From: Linnemannia schmuckeri
Lineage: Eukaryota > Mortierellomycota > Mortierellomycetes > Mortierellales > Mortierellaceae
DNA length: 64,000 bases
Assembly (NCBI GenBank): GCA_029449235.1
Contig: JANATG010000010.1
Span: 496,001-560,000 of the forward strand
Reading direction: 5' to 3'
Every line of letters begins with the position of its first letter. Positions within the stretch are counted from its first letter, which is position 1. This document shows, piece by piece, positions 13,201 to 23,955 of the stretch. The translations under genes were made by a program, and so were the position numbers. The notes beneath the pieces are model-generated. The model ran no database searches and was not told the DNA's origin. It worked only from the letters and a program-made list of their open reading frames with translations.

Positions 13201-16200
13201 ACGAAAGAAGAAACAGTGAGTTGTCAAGAATAGAATTACAAGGGGGAGGGGGAGGGTGCGGGAAAAGACGAAGAAAAAGAAAAGAGGGAGATGGTTAGAA
13301 TCATTCCAGACGTCTGCGCTGATTTGTTTACATGGTCCTTTCTTTTTTCTCGTTTGGGCTTTACCTTTGGAGGTACCATCGCTTCTAGGATCAATGAACG
13401 AGTCAAGAAACCCTCTGACATGCTGACGAGTCGAGATCAGCAGTCGACCCAACTGAATGCTAACGATCCCTGACGCGTCCTGCGCTGCACCGGCACTGCT
13501 CAGTGGATTGTTGCCACTGCTCGAATCATCCGTCAGCTGAAGGAGTCGCTTCATACTCGCAGATTTGCGCATCGATATTCCTGGTGATGGTGAAGCCGAT
13601 TTGGAGCCGGCCTGCCGTCCCGCCAACGTTGATGATGAAGAGCCACTAGCGCCAGCAGCAGATACCATACCAACGCTGGCTGTGGTGTGGGCGGTGGCTG
13701 TGGTTGCACCAGATGACTTGATTGAGGAGTGTGTTGAAGAATAGAACCGGCGTTGATAGGAGCTGTCACCCGATTGTGGCTGTACCAGCTGTCCGCGGAA
13801 GTGAGGCATGGGAAGTGTTTGAGCCGTGCGTCGAGGACTCGAAAAGGAGGAGTTGGTTCTAGACATGCTCTCTGACAGCGTCTCTCGGACGGTTGCTGTT
13901 GTGGTCGCTGTTGTGCTGTCATTATTGTTTTGGTCATGCTGCTGGAGCTGTTGCTGAACTGCCCTCTGTTCCTGTGCCTCGTTTCCTCTTGTTCCAACCA
14001 CCGCTGCTTCCAGATTCCTCTCTTGTGACTGAACAAACTGTTGATGCTGTTGTTGCCCTTGTTGCAGTTGTCGGCTCTGGTGTGAGTGTTGATGCAGATG
14101 ATGTTGGTGTTGGTTTGGTTGAAGGAACGACCCGAGCGAGTTCGTTGGAAAGGCACGGTCAAAGGGCGCAAAAGAGTCTGATCCAACAGGAGGCGAAAGA
14201 ATAAGCGGCCGCTTGTTGGGTCCGTATGTCTTGGGAATGTCCAATGCCGAAATTTCGTCTTGTCTCGTCCTCCCGGTCACGCCAGGTCCGGAGCCAGATC
14301 CAGATCTCGATCCGACAGGTCCAGGACCTGTCGCCGATTCAAAATTCTCTCGCTGTGGCCACCACTGGCGGTCTTCAGATCGCTCCAACAACCGGGACCG
14401 TAGAGCGTCATCTTCTGTTTGAGACGATCCAGAGAAGGGTTGAGAAATAAGGCGCTCCCCCATCCAGAGGTCAGACGGCAAGGAGCTCGAGTAGGAAAAA
14501 GCATGTGAACTTGTTGAGATGGCTGTTGACATCGAAGCTGCTGTCGCTGAAGCGGTTAATGCTGCCATGGTCATGGGTGCATCCTGCGACGACTGTCGTT
14601 GGCGAAAGGACGCCTGAGTCGTCAATTGACCACCGCCGCTGCTATTCCCGCCTCTATGACCGCCACCACCACTACCTCCGCTTTCGAAACCTGCGAATTG
14701 ATTGGCGCGACCCCGCTTTCGCCTCGGACTCCATTCGGGAGAAGGCTGTCGTGCGTTTGAGGACACGTAAGCCTTGCTGTCGAGGGCAGTAATGGGTGCT
14801 TCAGAGGGGTAAGATGAAGAGGGGTTTGGCGACGACGAAAAGTAAGGGGAAACAGACGAAAGAGTCCTTGCGCGATGTCGTTGGAAAGATGCGCTAGGAG
14901 AGGGCGAAAGAGTTGACACAGAAGCAACCGCAGAAGACGCAGCGGACGATCGGGGAAGGTGCAGTTGCGCGGAAAAGGAGGCGGAAGAGGAGAGTGAGGA
15001 GGTATAAGAAGGGTTGGCTGAATCTGAAGAAGGCGAGGAAGAAGACGGTAAGGATGCATGCTGATATAGTGATTGATTTGATTGGGGCTGCTGCTGCTGG
15101 CGTCGATATAGTTGCTGATGTGAGTGAAGTTGTTGTGCATTCAAGGTCGATTCGAAATCTTGCCCACGCCCGATCGGTCCATGAGTAGGTTGTTGTTGAC
15201 TTGCAGTATTATGCAAACTGACCCCTGGACCGTGTCCTTCCTGCGTCTGCAAGTTAAAAGTATGCTGTTTTTGATAATGTTGTGGGTGTTGCTGCTCAAG
15301 GTTATTATAATATTCTCGTTGTGTTTGATCATGCGGCGGACATGATCCAGTATGCCGCCGCTGCTGTTGATGCTGCTGCTGTTGCTGCATTTGTTGCATA
15401 TGTTGTTGCTGCTGATCTTGCCGTTGGATCGAATGGTGTTGGTTGTATGCAGTTGGGAGCGATGAGTAAGCAGGCGAGAATTGAGTATGCTGTGAATAAG
15501 CATGGTTAAGTCGGGACGAATCATCATCGTACTGGTCTCGGAGTGGGGTATTGTGATGATGGTGACGATGGTGCTGCTCCTGCTGTTGTTGTTGGGCTGA
15601 ATGGCCGTCTATTGTTTGGGAAAACAGTCGATTCTGGTGCTGATGTCCGTTATGGTTCTGGTTATGGACAAAGTTATCGTCTTGATCCTGGTCATGTCCG
15701 TTGTAGTGCGAAGATAATGAGGAGGATGATCCCGCATGTCGGCGATGCAGCGGTTGTTGCTGTTGTTGCTCTGGATAACTAGCATGGGTTGGATATGGAT
15801 GGTGCGGGTGGGCAAATGAAGGAGCCATCTCGTTATACTGCTGATCCCGTTGAGAGGAAGGGGAGGGCATTGACGGTTGATCTGGATAATGGTGTCGATA
15901 TGTTTGTGAATGATCTGGGATATGTTGCAGTTGTTGGTGGTGCTGTTGATGGTAAGGTTGTTGTTGTTGAAAAAGGTGCGAAGAGGAAGATATGGCATGG
16001 TCGGCAACTGATGTCCGATCTGGCGGGAAAGTGGCCTGTCGAAAGGGAGGTTGTTCGGGGTCGTTCCTGTCTGTCCCAGGTCGAAAGTGTGGCTGGGTTG
16101 TTGGGAGGGATGGATATGAGGAGGATCGGAGGAGAGGGTGGGCGACAGATTCTGGGTCCTCTGGGTTACCTGACGACCCAAGATGAGGACGAAGATGCAT
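7290..16200 (-). CDS. Giant Eco57I/TaqI-type N6-adenine DNA methyltransferase with disordered N-terminus
   Basis: Five exons join in phase: 16200-13365, 13120-10790, 10680-10641, 10514-9390 and 9267-7290, predicting 2769 residues. Residues 1 to about 900 are Q/H/S-rich and disordered. The class I SAM methyltransferase core follows: GQFYTPPGVVDF (motif X, about 1352), LDPCLGVSTF (motif I, about 1405), GIELDGFAFW (about 1453), a His-rich insert, DFIVTNPPYMI (catalytic motif IV, NPPY at 1569-1572), then IKPGKGVVCMITASQWL across intron 2 and YKVFSKVQTDSLIFKIR. The C-terminal part (KIVHPINYGYFSK, YFLTLLNSTTLQFF) resembles the TaqI/PglX target-recognition region. Such enzymes methylate adenine N6 in DNA at a specific sequence. 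The four spliceosomal introns argue against bacterial contamination. The start was chosen as the first ATG of the disordered frame; the start and the joining of exon 1 are the least certain points. No nuclease motif was seen. Confidence 0.78.
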
Positions 16201-16389
16201 GGCTGTAGTGTTGTATGTATAAGTATAAGGATAAGTGTGCCTTTTTTTGTGTCTGGGCGAAATAAAGAAGCGATAGAGTATGTGTGTATGAGGGGTGGAC
16301 GACCTGATCGACGGCGATCGATGGATTGGTAAGGAAAGAGAAAGGGAGAGAGAGAAAAGGAGGGAGGGGAGAAAGAGGCAGAGAGAGAA

Positions 16390-16422
<33 letters not shown>

Positions 16423-16484
16423 AAGAGAGAAAGAGAGAAAGAGAGAAAGAGAGAAAGAGAGAAAGAGAGAGAGAGAAAGAATGA

Positions 16485-16800
16485 CTGCAAAAGAAAAGTA
16501 GGAACGGAAATGAATTAGCAATGCTGACCAAATACAAAGATGTAGAACGTCGAACTGGAAGGAAGGGGTGGAAGGTTGGACTGAACCGTATTTTACCAAA
16601 AGAATATTAAATAATACCAACGGGGGAAAGGGAGGGAAAAGGGAGAAGGGATGGGAAATGGAAGAATGAAGAATATTGCAGTGGGATGGAAGGAGAGAGA
16701 GAAAGATGGAAGACGAAGATAGGATTAAAGGAAGACAAATGAAAAACATCAACATTAAAAACGAAGAAAACAAAAACAAACAGTGACAACAACAACAACA

Positions 16801-16831
<31 letters not shown>

Positions 16832-16930
16832 CAAATAAAACCGAATCTGTGGATGTGACAAAAGGGAGAGAGTTCGCGCGCGAAAATGGAGAGAGAGTGA
16901 GGGGTAAGTGGACACAAGAACTAGACTTAC
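16485..16930 (-). other. Possible 5' leader intron of the methyltransferase gene
   Basis: On the minus strand a consensus donor (AGAGTAAGT, intron from 16930) and a strong acceptor (TTTTCTTTTGCAG, intron end 16485) flank 446 bases upstream of the ATG at 16200. The segment holds a CAG/CAA tract (16788-16832 on +). The following leader is almost pure CT on the coding strand. This is inferred from splice signals only. Confidence 0.4.
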
Positions 16931-18865
16931 TCTGACAGAAAAAAGGGAGAGGAGGAGAGAGAGGGGGAAAGAAGAGAGAGAGAGAGACGAGGCGGGATGA
17001 GGAGAGAGAGAAAAAAAGATAAATTGAGGAAGAGAGAAAGAAAAACAAGAGGGTCCAGTGGGCGAGACTATTTCATCCGCCGCAAAAGAGTGAGAACGTC
17101 AAAAACAACAAAAACTGGTTAGGCGGGAAAAGTATAAAAAAAAAAAGGTGAAAAGGGGAAGGGGGTTGCGGATGACGACGAAGGCGGAAAATAAGACCAC
17201 GGGAGTGATGATGAATGATTGGGAAAGAAAAGGAAGAGTGTGAAAGTGAGAAAGAGTAGAAAGAGAAAGTTGAGAAATATAATATTAAAAAAAAAAAAAT
17301 GGAAAGAATTGGATCGAAAATGTCAAAATCGAATTGACTTGATTGGTACGAGTGGAGTGAAGTGGAAAGTGAGTGGCAAAGGGCAGACGGAGGAAGTGAA
17401 GGGTGACGGAGGACAGACGACAACAGGGGGGGGGGGGGGGGGGGGGGAAGACAAGGAAAAGAGAGTCCAGGGGCAGCAAAGAGAAGAAGGGGGTTGGCGT
17501 ACGGATGGAATTAAAATATTATCGACGGGTGGTGACGGTGACAGCTAGAATAAAGAAAAATGAAGTGGTGGCACAGTACAATAGGTGTAATATGAACACA
17601 GGGGAAAGATCAGCTATGGATGGCCATGATGAGGGGGGCGTGGATCCATGGATCCATGGGGATCGTCCTTTGTCCCTTTGTTGTTGTTGTGTTGTTGTGT
17701 TGTTGTGTTGTTGTTGTTGTTAAGTTGATAAGACGGAAGCGACGAGACAGAGACATTACGAGAGACATGAGAAACAAGGGTCCTTTTCATCAAATGATGA
17801 GCGGGCTTTGGTTTTTATTTCTTTTGTTTTTTATTCTTGTCCTGAACTTCAGATGCGAAAGTGGTCCAGACCTGCAGTTCATAAACAAGAGGGAGAAGGG
17901 ACAGAGAAAGAACAGGTACACGGTACTAGCACGTTTTAACTACACACCCACGCGCCTAAACACTTTCGACGCAAAACAAAAGAACCATCAGATATCACAC
18001 ACACATCAAAATAAAGGCTAATGCTTCTTTTGTTCCCTCATTTGTCTTCCTTTTATCCGCTATTGTCTCCTCTCCGCTCAATTGTCGCACTGTGTTCTGT
18101 GTAATGGTATGCAGTGGCCATGGCCATGTGGGACAAATGCTCTTCTCTTCGCCCTCTCCCTGTGCCTCTCTTCTCGCACTCACCCATTTCGCATCATTAC
18201 GCTCTACTAAAGAATTAGTGCAACACATACTCCAACAATAGCAATTAGCAAAGCCTGGGCGCAGACAGGCAGGCCAACGGACCGTTGTGCGCCATTTTTT
18301 TTTTTTTTTTTTTTGCTAGGATTGAGGAATAAGCAAAGATAAGAATGGAATCTTGCGCGGACAACAAACCTTGACAGAGTTTTGTATGCAACTGTGCAAC
18401 ACTCCGTGGATATGTGCCTGTCTGTGCTTTTGATTCATGACTCCATGCAACCCTTTTCTATTCTTGTTTTTCTTTTCTCCTCTCTGCCTTTTCCATTTCG
18501 GCCAAATGGCAAAGCCGTCCTATGTCGGCACCTTTGCACATTTCTTTTTCAAAGACCGTTCTTCATCGCTTTCATTTTTATCTGATCAGAAAGCGATTCT
18601 CGCGCTACGTGAATATTTTGTTTTTCTGAATGCGCAACATCTCCGCTTTCATTCACTCACTATTCAGCTCGAAATCCCCTTCCACTCGATTCCCACTCCC
18701 TCATCATTCTCTGCAACTTTCCCTTTTGTTGTCGTCTCTATTCTTTTCCATTCATTTCGTCTCTCTTTCTTTTTCATATATTCTTTTTCGATTCGTTTCT
18801 TTTTTTACATGAATTGAATCGCTGTTTTATTAATATGGAAGTGTGTGTACAAGATGTTATATTTT
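16931..18865. other. Intergenic region with homopolymers
   Basis: No gene recognised. It holds GA-rich stretches, a run of 22 G (17426-17447), a TTG repeat near 17678-17722 and a run of 20 T (18295-18314). Open frames here are low-complexity. Confidence 0.55.
17426..17447. repeat. Poly-G tract, 22 nt
   Basis: An uninterrupted run of 22 guanines on the + strand, about 1.2 kb upstream of the methyltransferase start codon. Such runs are rare compared with the many A/T runs in this window and are prone to length errors in sequencing. Confidence 0.9.
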
Positions 18866-21692
18866 TTACAGGATCTCCTCGTGGCAGACAACACCCTCAG
18901 CCTCGATACCCTTGATCAGAGGATCGTTGATGTCTGCAGACATGGGGGCCAAGATACCGGGGGTACGGATAACGCCATCCAAGACCAACTGGGTCGCAAC
19001 ACCGCAGGGCATACCGACCAAACGAGCCATTGCCGAGGCACCCTCAGGGTTGCCGTATTCCAAAATCGTCGACGTGCGGGTTTGCTATCGTCAGGAATAT
19101 AGGGGATAAAGATGGTGGAAAAATAGAATAAAGGAAAAAAAATTGTCAGCGAATACTCCAAGCATAACAGCAAACAAATAAACAACAAATAAAAAGAACC
19201 ACGATCCAGAACACGAAAACCGGCCGTAGTGGATTTTTTTTTTTTTTTTGTTGTTTCCTATCCTTTTACTGCTTCCCCTTTTTTTTTGTTGCAAACAAGT
19301 CGTCTTCTCGCCTCCCAATTCCTTCCCAGAATGCATATTCTTACCTTAGTACCATCCTTGAGCTCAACTTCGAACTTGTGCTGGAGCATGACCATATCAC
19401 GCTCGCCCTTGCCGTACATCATCTTCTCCTCAAGAGTTGCGCACAAGGTGTCGAGATAGTTACCGCGGCGGGTCACAGGAGTCGTCGAGAACATACCCAA
19501 CCTAATATTTCATGGATTTGCAAGAAAATCATGTCAACTGACAAGAAAAACGAACAAGGCTCGTGATACAGTGTTCGTTGGCAAGCCACACGCGTTTCGA
19601 TAATGTCCTATTGGTGTTGAAATAGTGAAGGTACTTACCACTTCATGCCCTTGATGATGCGGTCGATCTCATCTCCCTTGATGGACGACTTCTCCTTGAT
19701 CAACTCGACAAGGTCACTAGGAGAAAAATAATAGAGAGAAGGCGCCCTTGTTTTAGTCACCAATGCTCCGTGTGATCGGTCCCAAGTTTTCATTGTCCGA
19801 TTCATGTCCATCTTGTCAAAAGTTTCCATGTCGGGGTACTCACGCCTCAGCGTTGCTGGAAGAGCCGAGACGCTTGGCAACAACGTCGTTCTAGAAAAAA
19901 AAAGAACGAAGATACATAAAAAAAAATTAAAAAAAGGCGGAGAACGCTTGCAAAAAGTTAATTGTCAAGTGGCTACTTTTCTTTTTCTCACGGTTCATCC
20001 ATCCAACAAAAAACATCCTCCATCTCACTTACCCAGGCGATCTCGGAGGCATCAGCAGCCAAAAAGTCCTGAGCAGAATCATCCAAGAAGCCAATATCGA
20101 CCAAAGTCTTGACAAACTCGGGGAATCCAGCATAGCGCAAGGTACCACGGAGGATGGTATGGGCCTCAGGGATGTTATAGCGCTCCTTGTAAGGGGAAGA
20201 GTCACGGTTGGGGTAGCCGACAAAGGCGAAGGCAGGGTAGATGGGGATGGGCTTGGCAGAGTTCATGAGGTCGTTGCCAGAGTACTCGACAATCTCGCCG
20301 TTCTCGTAGAATTTAGCGTTGTTCTTGAGGGCGAGGAGGACTCCGCGGGAGGACCAAGAGAACTTGTAGCCGAGGGGGTTGTTGGAGGCCTCGGGGGCGG
20401 GGAGTCCACCGCAGTAAGACAAGAACGAAAGAACCTACAAGGAAATTGGAAAGAAATAGGGAGAGGGAGATTAGGATACTGTTGACTCATTGGATCAGAT
20501 CCCCTTCAAGTGTGCTCTGTCCCTTGGAGTGCACATGATAGATCGAGCATAATGTCGACAATTACCTTTCCACCCTCGGCGTGGACCTCGTTGATGGTCT
20601 TGAGGGCGTACAAGTGATCAACACCGGGGTCAACACCAATCTCGTTCATAACAACGACACCAGCAGCCTTGGCACTACCGATTAAAAGCAACGATGTCAA
20701 GTGAATGTTACATGCATGTCCAAAATAACCTTGAAAGCATCATCCCGATCATGTAACTTACGCCTCATCGTAGGCCATCATGGCGGGGGAGACGTAGGAG
20801 GTGGTGACGACGTTGGTCTTGGACTTGATAGCAGACTTGATGACCTGGGCGTGGTAGGTGTAGGGGATCAAGGAGATGACAATGTCGTGCTCGGCAATGG
20901 CGGCATCCAAAGCAACCTCATCGTTGACATCCAAGGAAATGGCAGTGGTGTTGGCGTAACCACCAGCGAGTTCCTGAGCAATGGCGAGACGTCTGGCAGC
21001 TACACGATTCAAGGAGAAAGTATATGAGGAATAATGGAGGGGTAAGAGTGTTAGTTTGTTCTAGTCAACCTGGGTCATCGATCCAAGATGGATATCGATG
21101 AGATAATTTGTCCAAGGGTACTGTTTTTTTCCCTCCCAATTAGCGCAGTTCCCATCTAGCTAGTTCTCTTCCCGAGTATGACGATAAGTACGCTCCGCCT
21201 CCAGTTTTCCAATTGAAGAGAGGAATAGAGAATAGTCAAGGGAAAGCCAGGTTGAACTCCCCGCCAGACCCACGGCCCTCCTTTCGGACAAGCGGATCGA
21301 TCGTGACAAGGTTTGAGAGTCAAGATTTTTTCTTTTAAAGAGCAAGGCTGACTGACTGTGGCACATCTTGATTTGATCCCCAAGATAATCGACGCCACCC
21401 ACTCACACTCACACTCACACGGCTAATTTTCTTATTTCCGTTCGATGCCTTTCTTGGGTGAAAGTATTGTGTGAGTGAATGAATCATCCAAACTATGTAT
21501 TCCGTGTATCTCCATGATCCCATTTCCCACTCACTCTTACATCCCACATTCACCATGCTCCTAGCACACCTTTTTTTCAATGTTCATATTTCCCTTGAAC
21601 CCTCGATACTTGACTTTCGACTTCATCCATCTTATTGATCAGTGATCAATCATGAATACGCCACCAAAAAGCACCTCGATCCCTAGATAATC

Positions 21693-21728
<36 letters not shown>

Positions 21729-22050
21729 GTCTTGTACTCTCCCACAGTCATTTTTTGAGTGCTTCCCGACAAGAATGAATAAAGCGACACGTTACCGATG
21801 GTGAGCTTGTTTTCGGGACGACGGCAGAGGTACTCAACGCAGGGCTCGGCGACGAAACCCGATCCGAGGAGCAGAATCTTCCTATCAATGTAGGAGCAGC
21901 AGCAGCAGCGCGACAAAGCGATAGTACAATCGATGGTAAGCGAGAGGGAAGAGAGTGTGTGTTTACGCGTTGACAGAAGAGAAGGAAGCATCGAGTAGAG
22001 CAAGAACAAAATGTGACAAAGAGGCGACGGTGACGTTACTTGGTGGCCAT
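18866..22050 (-). CDS. LYS9: Saccharopine dehydrogenase (NADP+, L-glutamate-forming)
   Basis: Catalyses the penultimate step of the fungal alpha-aminoadipate lysine pathway: condensation of aminoadipate semialdehyde with glutamate to saccharopine. Nine exons: 22050-22040, 21881-21796, 20999-20762, 20674-20566, 20434-20033, 19890-19844, 19716-19639, 19501-19345 and 19084-18866; all phases agree and give 448 residues, close to yeast Lys9 (446). The N-terminus MATKKILLLGSGFVAEP contains the Rossmann GSGFVA motif; NEIGVDPGVDHLYAL and SYCGGLPAPEASNNPLGYKF are highly conserved substrate and cofactor regions. The first exon is only 11 nt. Intron 2 is 796 nt and includes a run of 30 T on the + strand. 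Divergently paired with NXT1, start codons 356 bases apart. Identification is very secure. Confidence 0.96.
21696..21725. repeat. Poly-T (30 nt) inside LYS9 intron 2
   Basis: Thirty consecutive T on the + strand, so poly-A in the LYS9 transcript, about 70 bases after the intron donor. It lies on the wrong side to serve as a polypyrimidine tract. Confidence 0.9.
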
Positions 22051-22406
22051 TGTGATGTGTGATTTGGTGTGTGGAGAAAAAGGGGGGAAGGAGAGGTGAG
22101 GTGAGAGAAAAAAAAAAGTACAAGAAAGAAACAGCGTACCTCCCTTTTGTAGTTGTTCTTTGCCTCTCGACTCTTAAGTGAGAGCACATCTCTGGGTGGA
22201 TCAAAAAGAAAGGAAAAAGACAGTCGCAATGACTCCAAGCCACCAAATGTGGTCTCATTTCTTTGTTTCCCAGGACACACAAAAGTCTCGCGCCACAATT
22301 ACTATAGACACTTCTATTTTCTTTCTTTGTTCTTTTCATTAACCACTTCGCCCACTAACACACCCAAACCGCAGCCAGTCACCACACAACAACTATACAT
22401 CACACC
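22051..22406. promoter_or_regulatory. Divergent LYS9/NXT1 promoter region
   Basis: This 356-base gap separates the two start codons and must hold both promoters. TGACTC at 22230-22235 is the core of the Gcn4/CpcA general amino acid control site (full site TGASTCA; the last base here is C). A pyrimidine-rich stretch (about 22316-22340) lies on the NXT1 side and a purine run (about 22078-22118) on the LYS9 side. Assignment of these elements is inference. Confidence 0.45.
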
Positions 22407-23138
22407 ATGGCAGTACGTCGAAGAAACTCACACCCTCAGGAGACAGCAATGGACTAAAGGCACGCTGCGCGAACCTCAAAGCATAGAGTGAAGGAAACGA
22501 CATTAACAAAAGGAATCAACAAACTCTTTGCTTGCATTGCACACAACCCACCACAATGGAATAATAGAACTCCCTCAAAGAACACGTCGACACTTCTTCC
22601 AAGGGCGCCGATGCTTTCGTTGGAATCTACTACCAACTCTTTGATACTCAACGGCCGGTAAATCATCACATCTCATTTGTGCTGTATCTTATGAAAAAGC
22701 TCTGTGTACTCGTCCGTGCCTCAAACTAAACTCGTTCAGTCTAATTGTTGTTGTATGACTTGTTTCTAGGTCCTGAACCGCGTTTATCGCGACACCTCTG
22801 CGATTCTTTGGAATGGTACTATTTTACTACTGAAATAATAGGATACATCGCTGGTTCTTACAGCACTGTCGGCCACTTCTTTTTTCTACTTGTTCCCAGA
22901 CTCTTCATCTGACCTCCGCAATCCTTCCTTCTTTATTCATCTCCAATCTCCCACAGGAAACGCTTTCAATGGAATTGGGCCTTTCTCTGAGTTCTACAAC
23001 AAGTTGTCAAGCAGCGAACACACCGTCAACGCTTATGACTGCCACCCACTTCCAAGTATGTTGAACTAAGATGGCGATTGGATTTGCAGCGGAAAACAAT
23101 AGTGCTTTTCATACCGTTTTAACACACGATACATATTT

Positions 23139-23174
<36 letters not shown>

Positions 23175-23350
23175 AATTAATAGCTTCGACGGCTCCAGGC
23201 ACACCAGGAAGCATGATTTTGAACGTCTCGGGAACAGTGAAATACAGCAATGAAAGCTCAGCTCGCCACTTTTCGCAATCCTTCATCCTCAGTCCTGATC
23301 CCACCAACGGCAGTTTCTATGTCTGGTCGGACTGCTTCAGATTCGTCTAA
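22407..23350 (+). CDS. NXT1: NTF2-related mRNA export factor p15/Nxt1
   Basis: Small NTF2-fold partner of the NXF1/Mex67 export receptor, acting at the nuclear pore in mRNA export. Five exons: 22407-22412, 22568-22657, 22770-22815, 22957-23055 and 23184-23350; phases agree and give 135 residues. Exon 1 encodes only Met-Ala. Key matches to p15: GADAFVGIYYQLFDTQRP (first helix), RVYRDTSAILWNGNAFNG (WNGN motif), HTVNAYDCHPLP, and the C-terminal FYVWSDCFRFV, where SDCFRF is diagnostic for p15/NXT against NTF2 itself. The extra PTNGSF loop is normal for the family. Intron 4 contains 30 consecutive T just before its acceptor. Head-to-head with LYS9; its 3' end faces the CHS7-like gene. Confidence 0.93.
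23142..23171. repeat. Poly-T (30 nt) in NXT1 intron 4
   Basis: Thirty consecutive T on the sense strand, ending 12 bases before the acceptor TTAATAG at 23183. It is an extreme polypyrimidine tract. Confidence 0.92.
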
Positions 23351-23955
23351 TATAACAAGGACAAAACGCCAGTGCAGCCATAGCAACAACACCAAAAAGA
23401 ATGATCACGGGCATCACCAAGTCCACCGCAGACAGCTTTTTCTTGCAACACAGACACGCGTGCCTTGGCACCAGGTCTTTTGCTTTTTTCATTCAGCAAA
23501 CAGAAGCAGCTGTTGGTCTGACTGACGGTGCCTGCACCCTTCATATCGCTATACTTCCTTCAAAATAATAAAGTTTCCCCTCTTGTATCATATCAAAACC
23601 GTTCACACTTCTCTGATCAAGGTAATAGCAGTCACTCCCTCATAATGATCGCGTAAACCTCGATCCAAGGGGCACAACCTCTTACTGCTGGAACCTTGGG
23701 CTGAAGTCCTCAATCATCATTCCAAGGTTTGTTTTGGTTTCCGGTTGGAAGAAGGAGAAATGTTCGGTTATTGCCTCTTTTTGGTATCAGTGTTCATGCA
23801 AGCGGAAGATGTTTATTGTACAGGAGGTGTTTTGAGTAAAAAAAAAAAAAACAGGATTGAGATTTAGAAAAAGAAAAAAAAAAAAAACGTTGATTGCAAG
23901 CAAAATGCGAAGAAGTAATGGAGGCTATGATTGTGCACCAAAATACCCTCTGTGC
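23351..23955. other. Convergent 3' intergenic region, NXT1 / CHS7-like
   Basis: Holds the 3' ends of both flanking genes. The NXT1 side has an AATAAT/AATAAA-like cluster near 23560-23570. Two short A-runs occur at about 23838-23851 and 23873-23887. No coding sequence recognised. Confidence 0.55.

Noticed and set aside
13743..14900. Alternative frames of 200 or more codons within methyltransferase exon 1
   Set aside because: They are frame shadows of the Q/H/S-rich coding sequence; the chosen frame alone continues in phase into exon 2.
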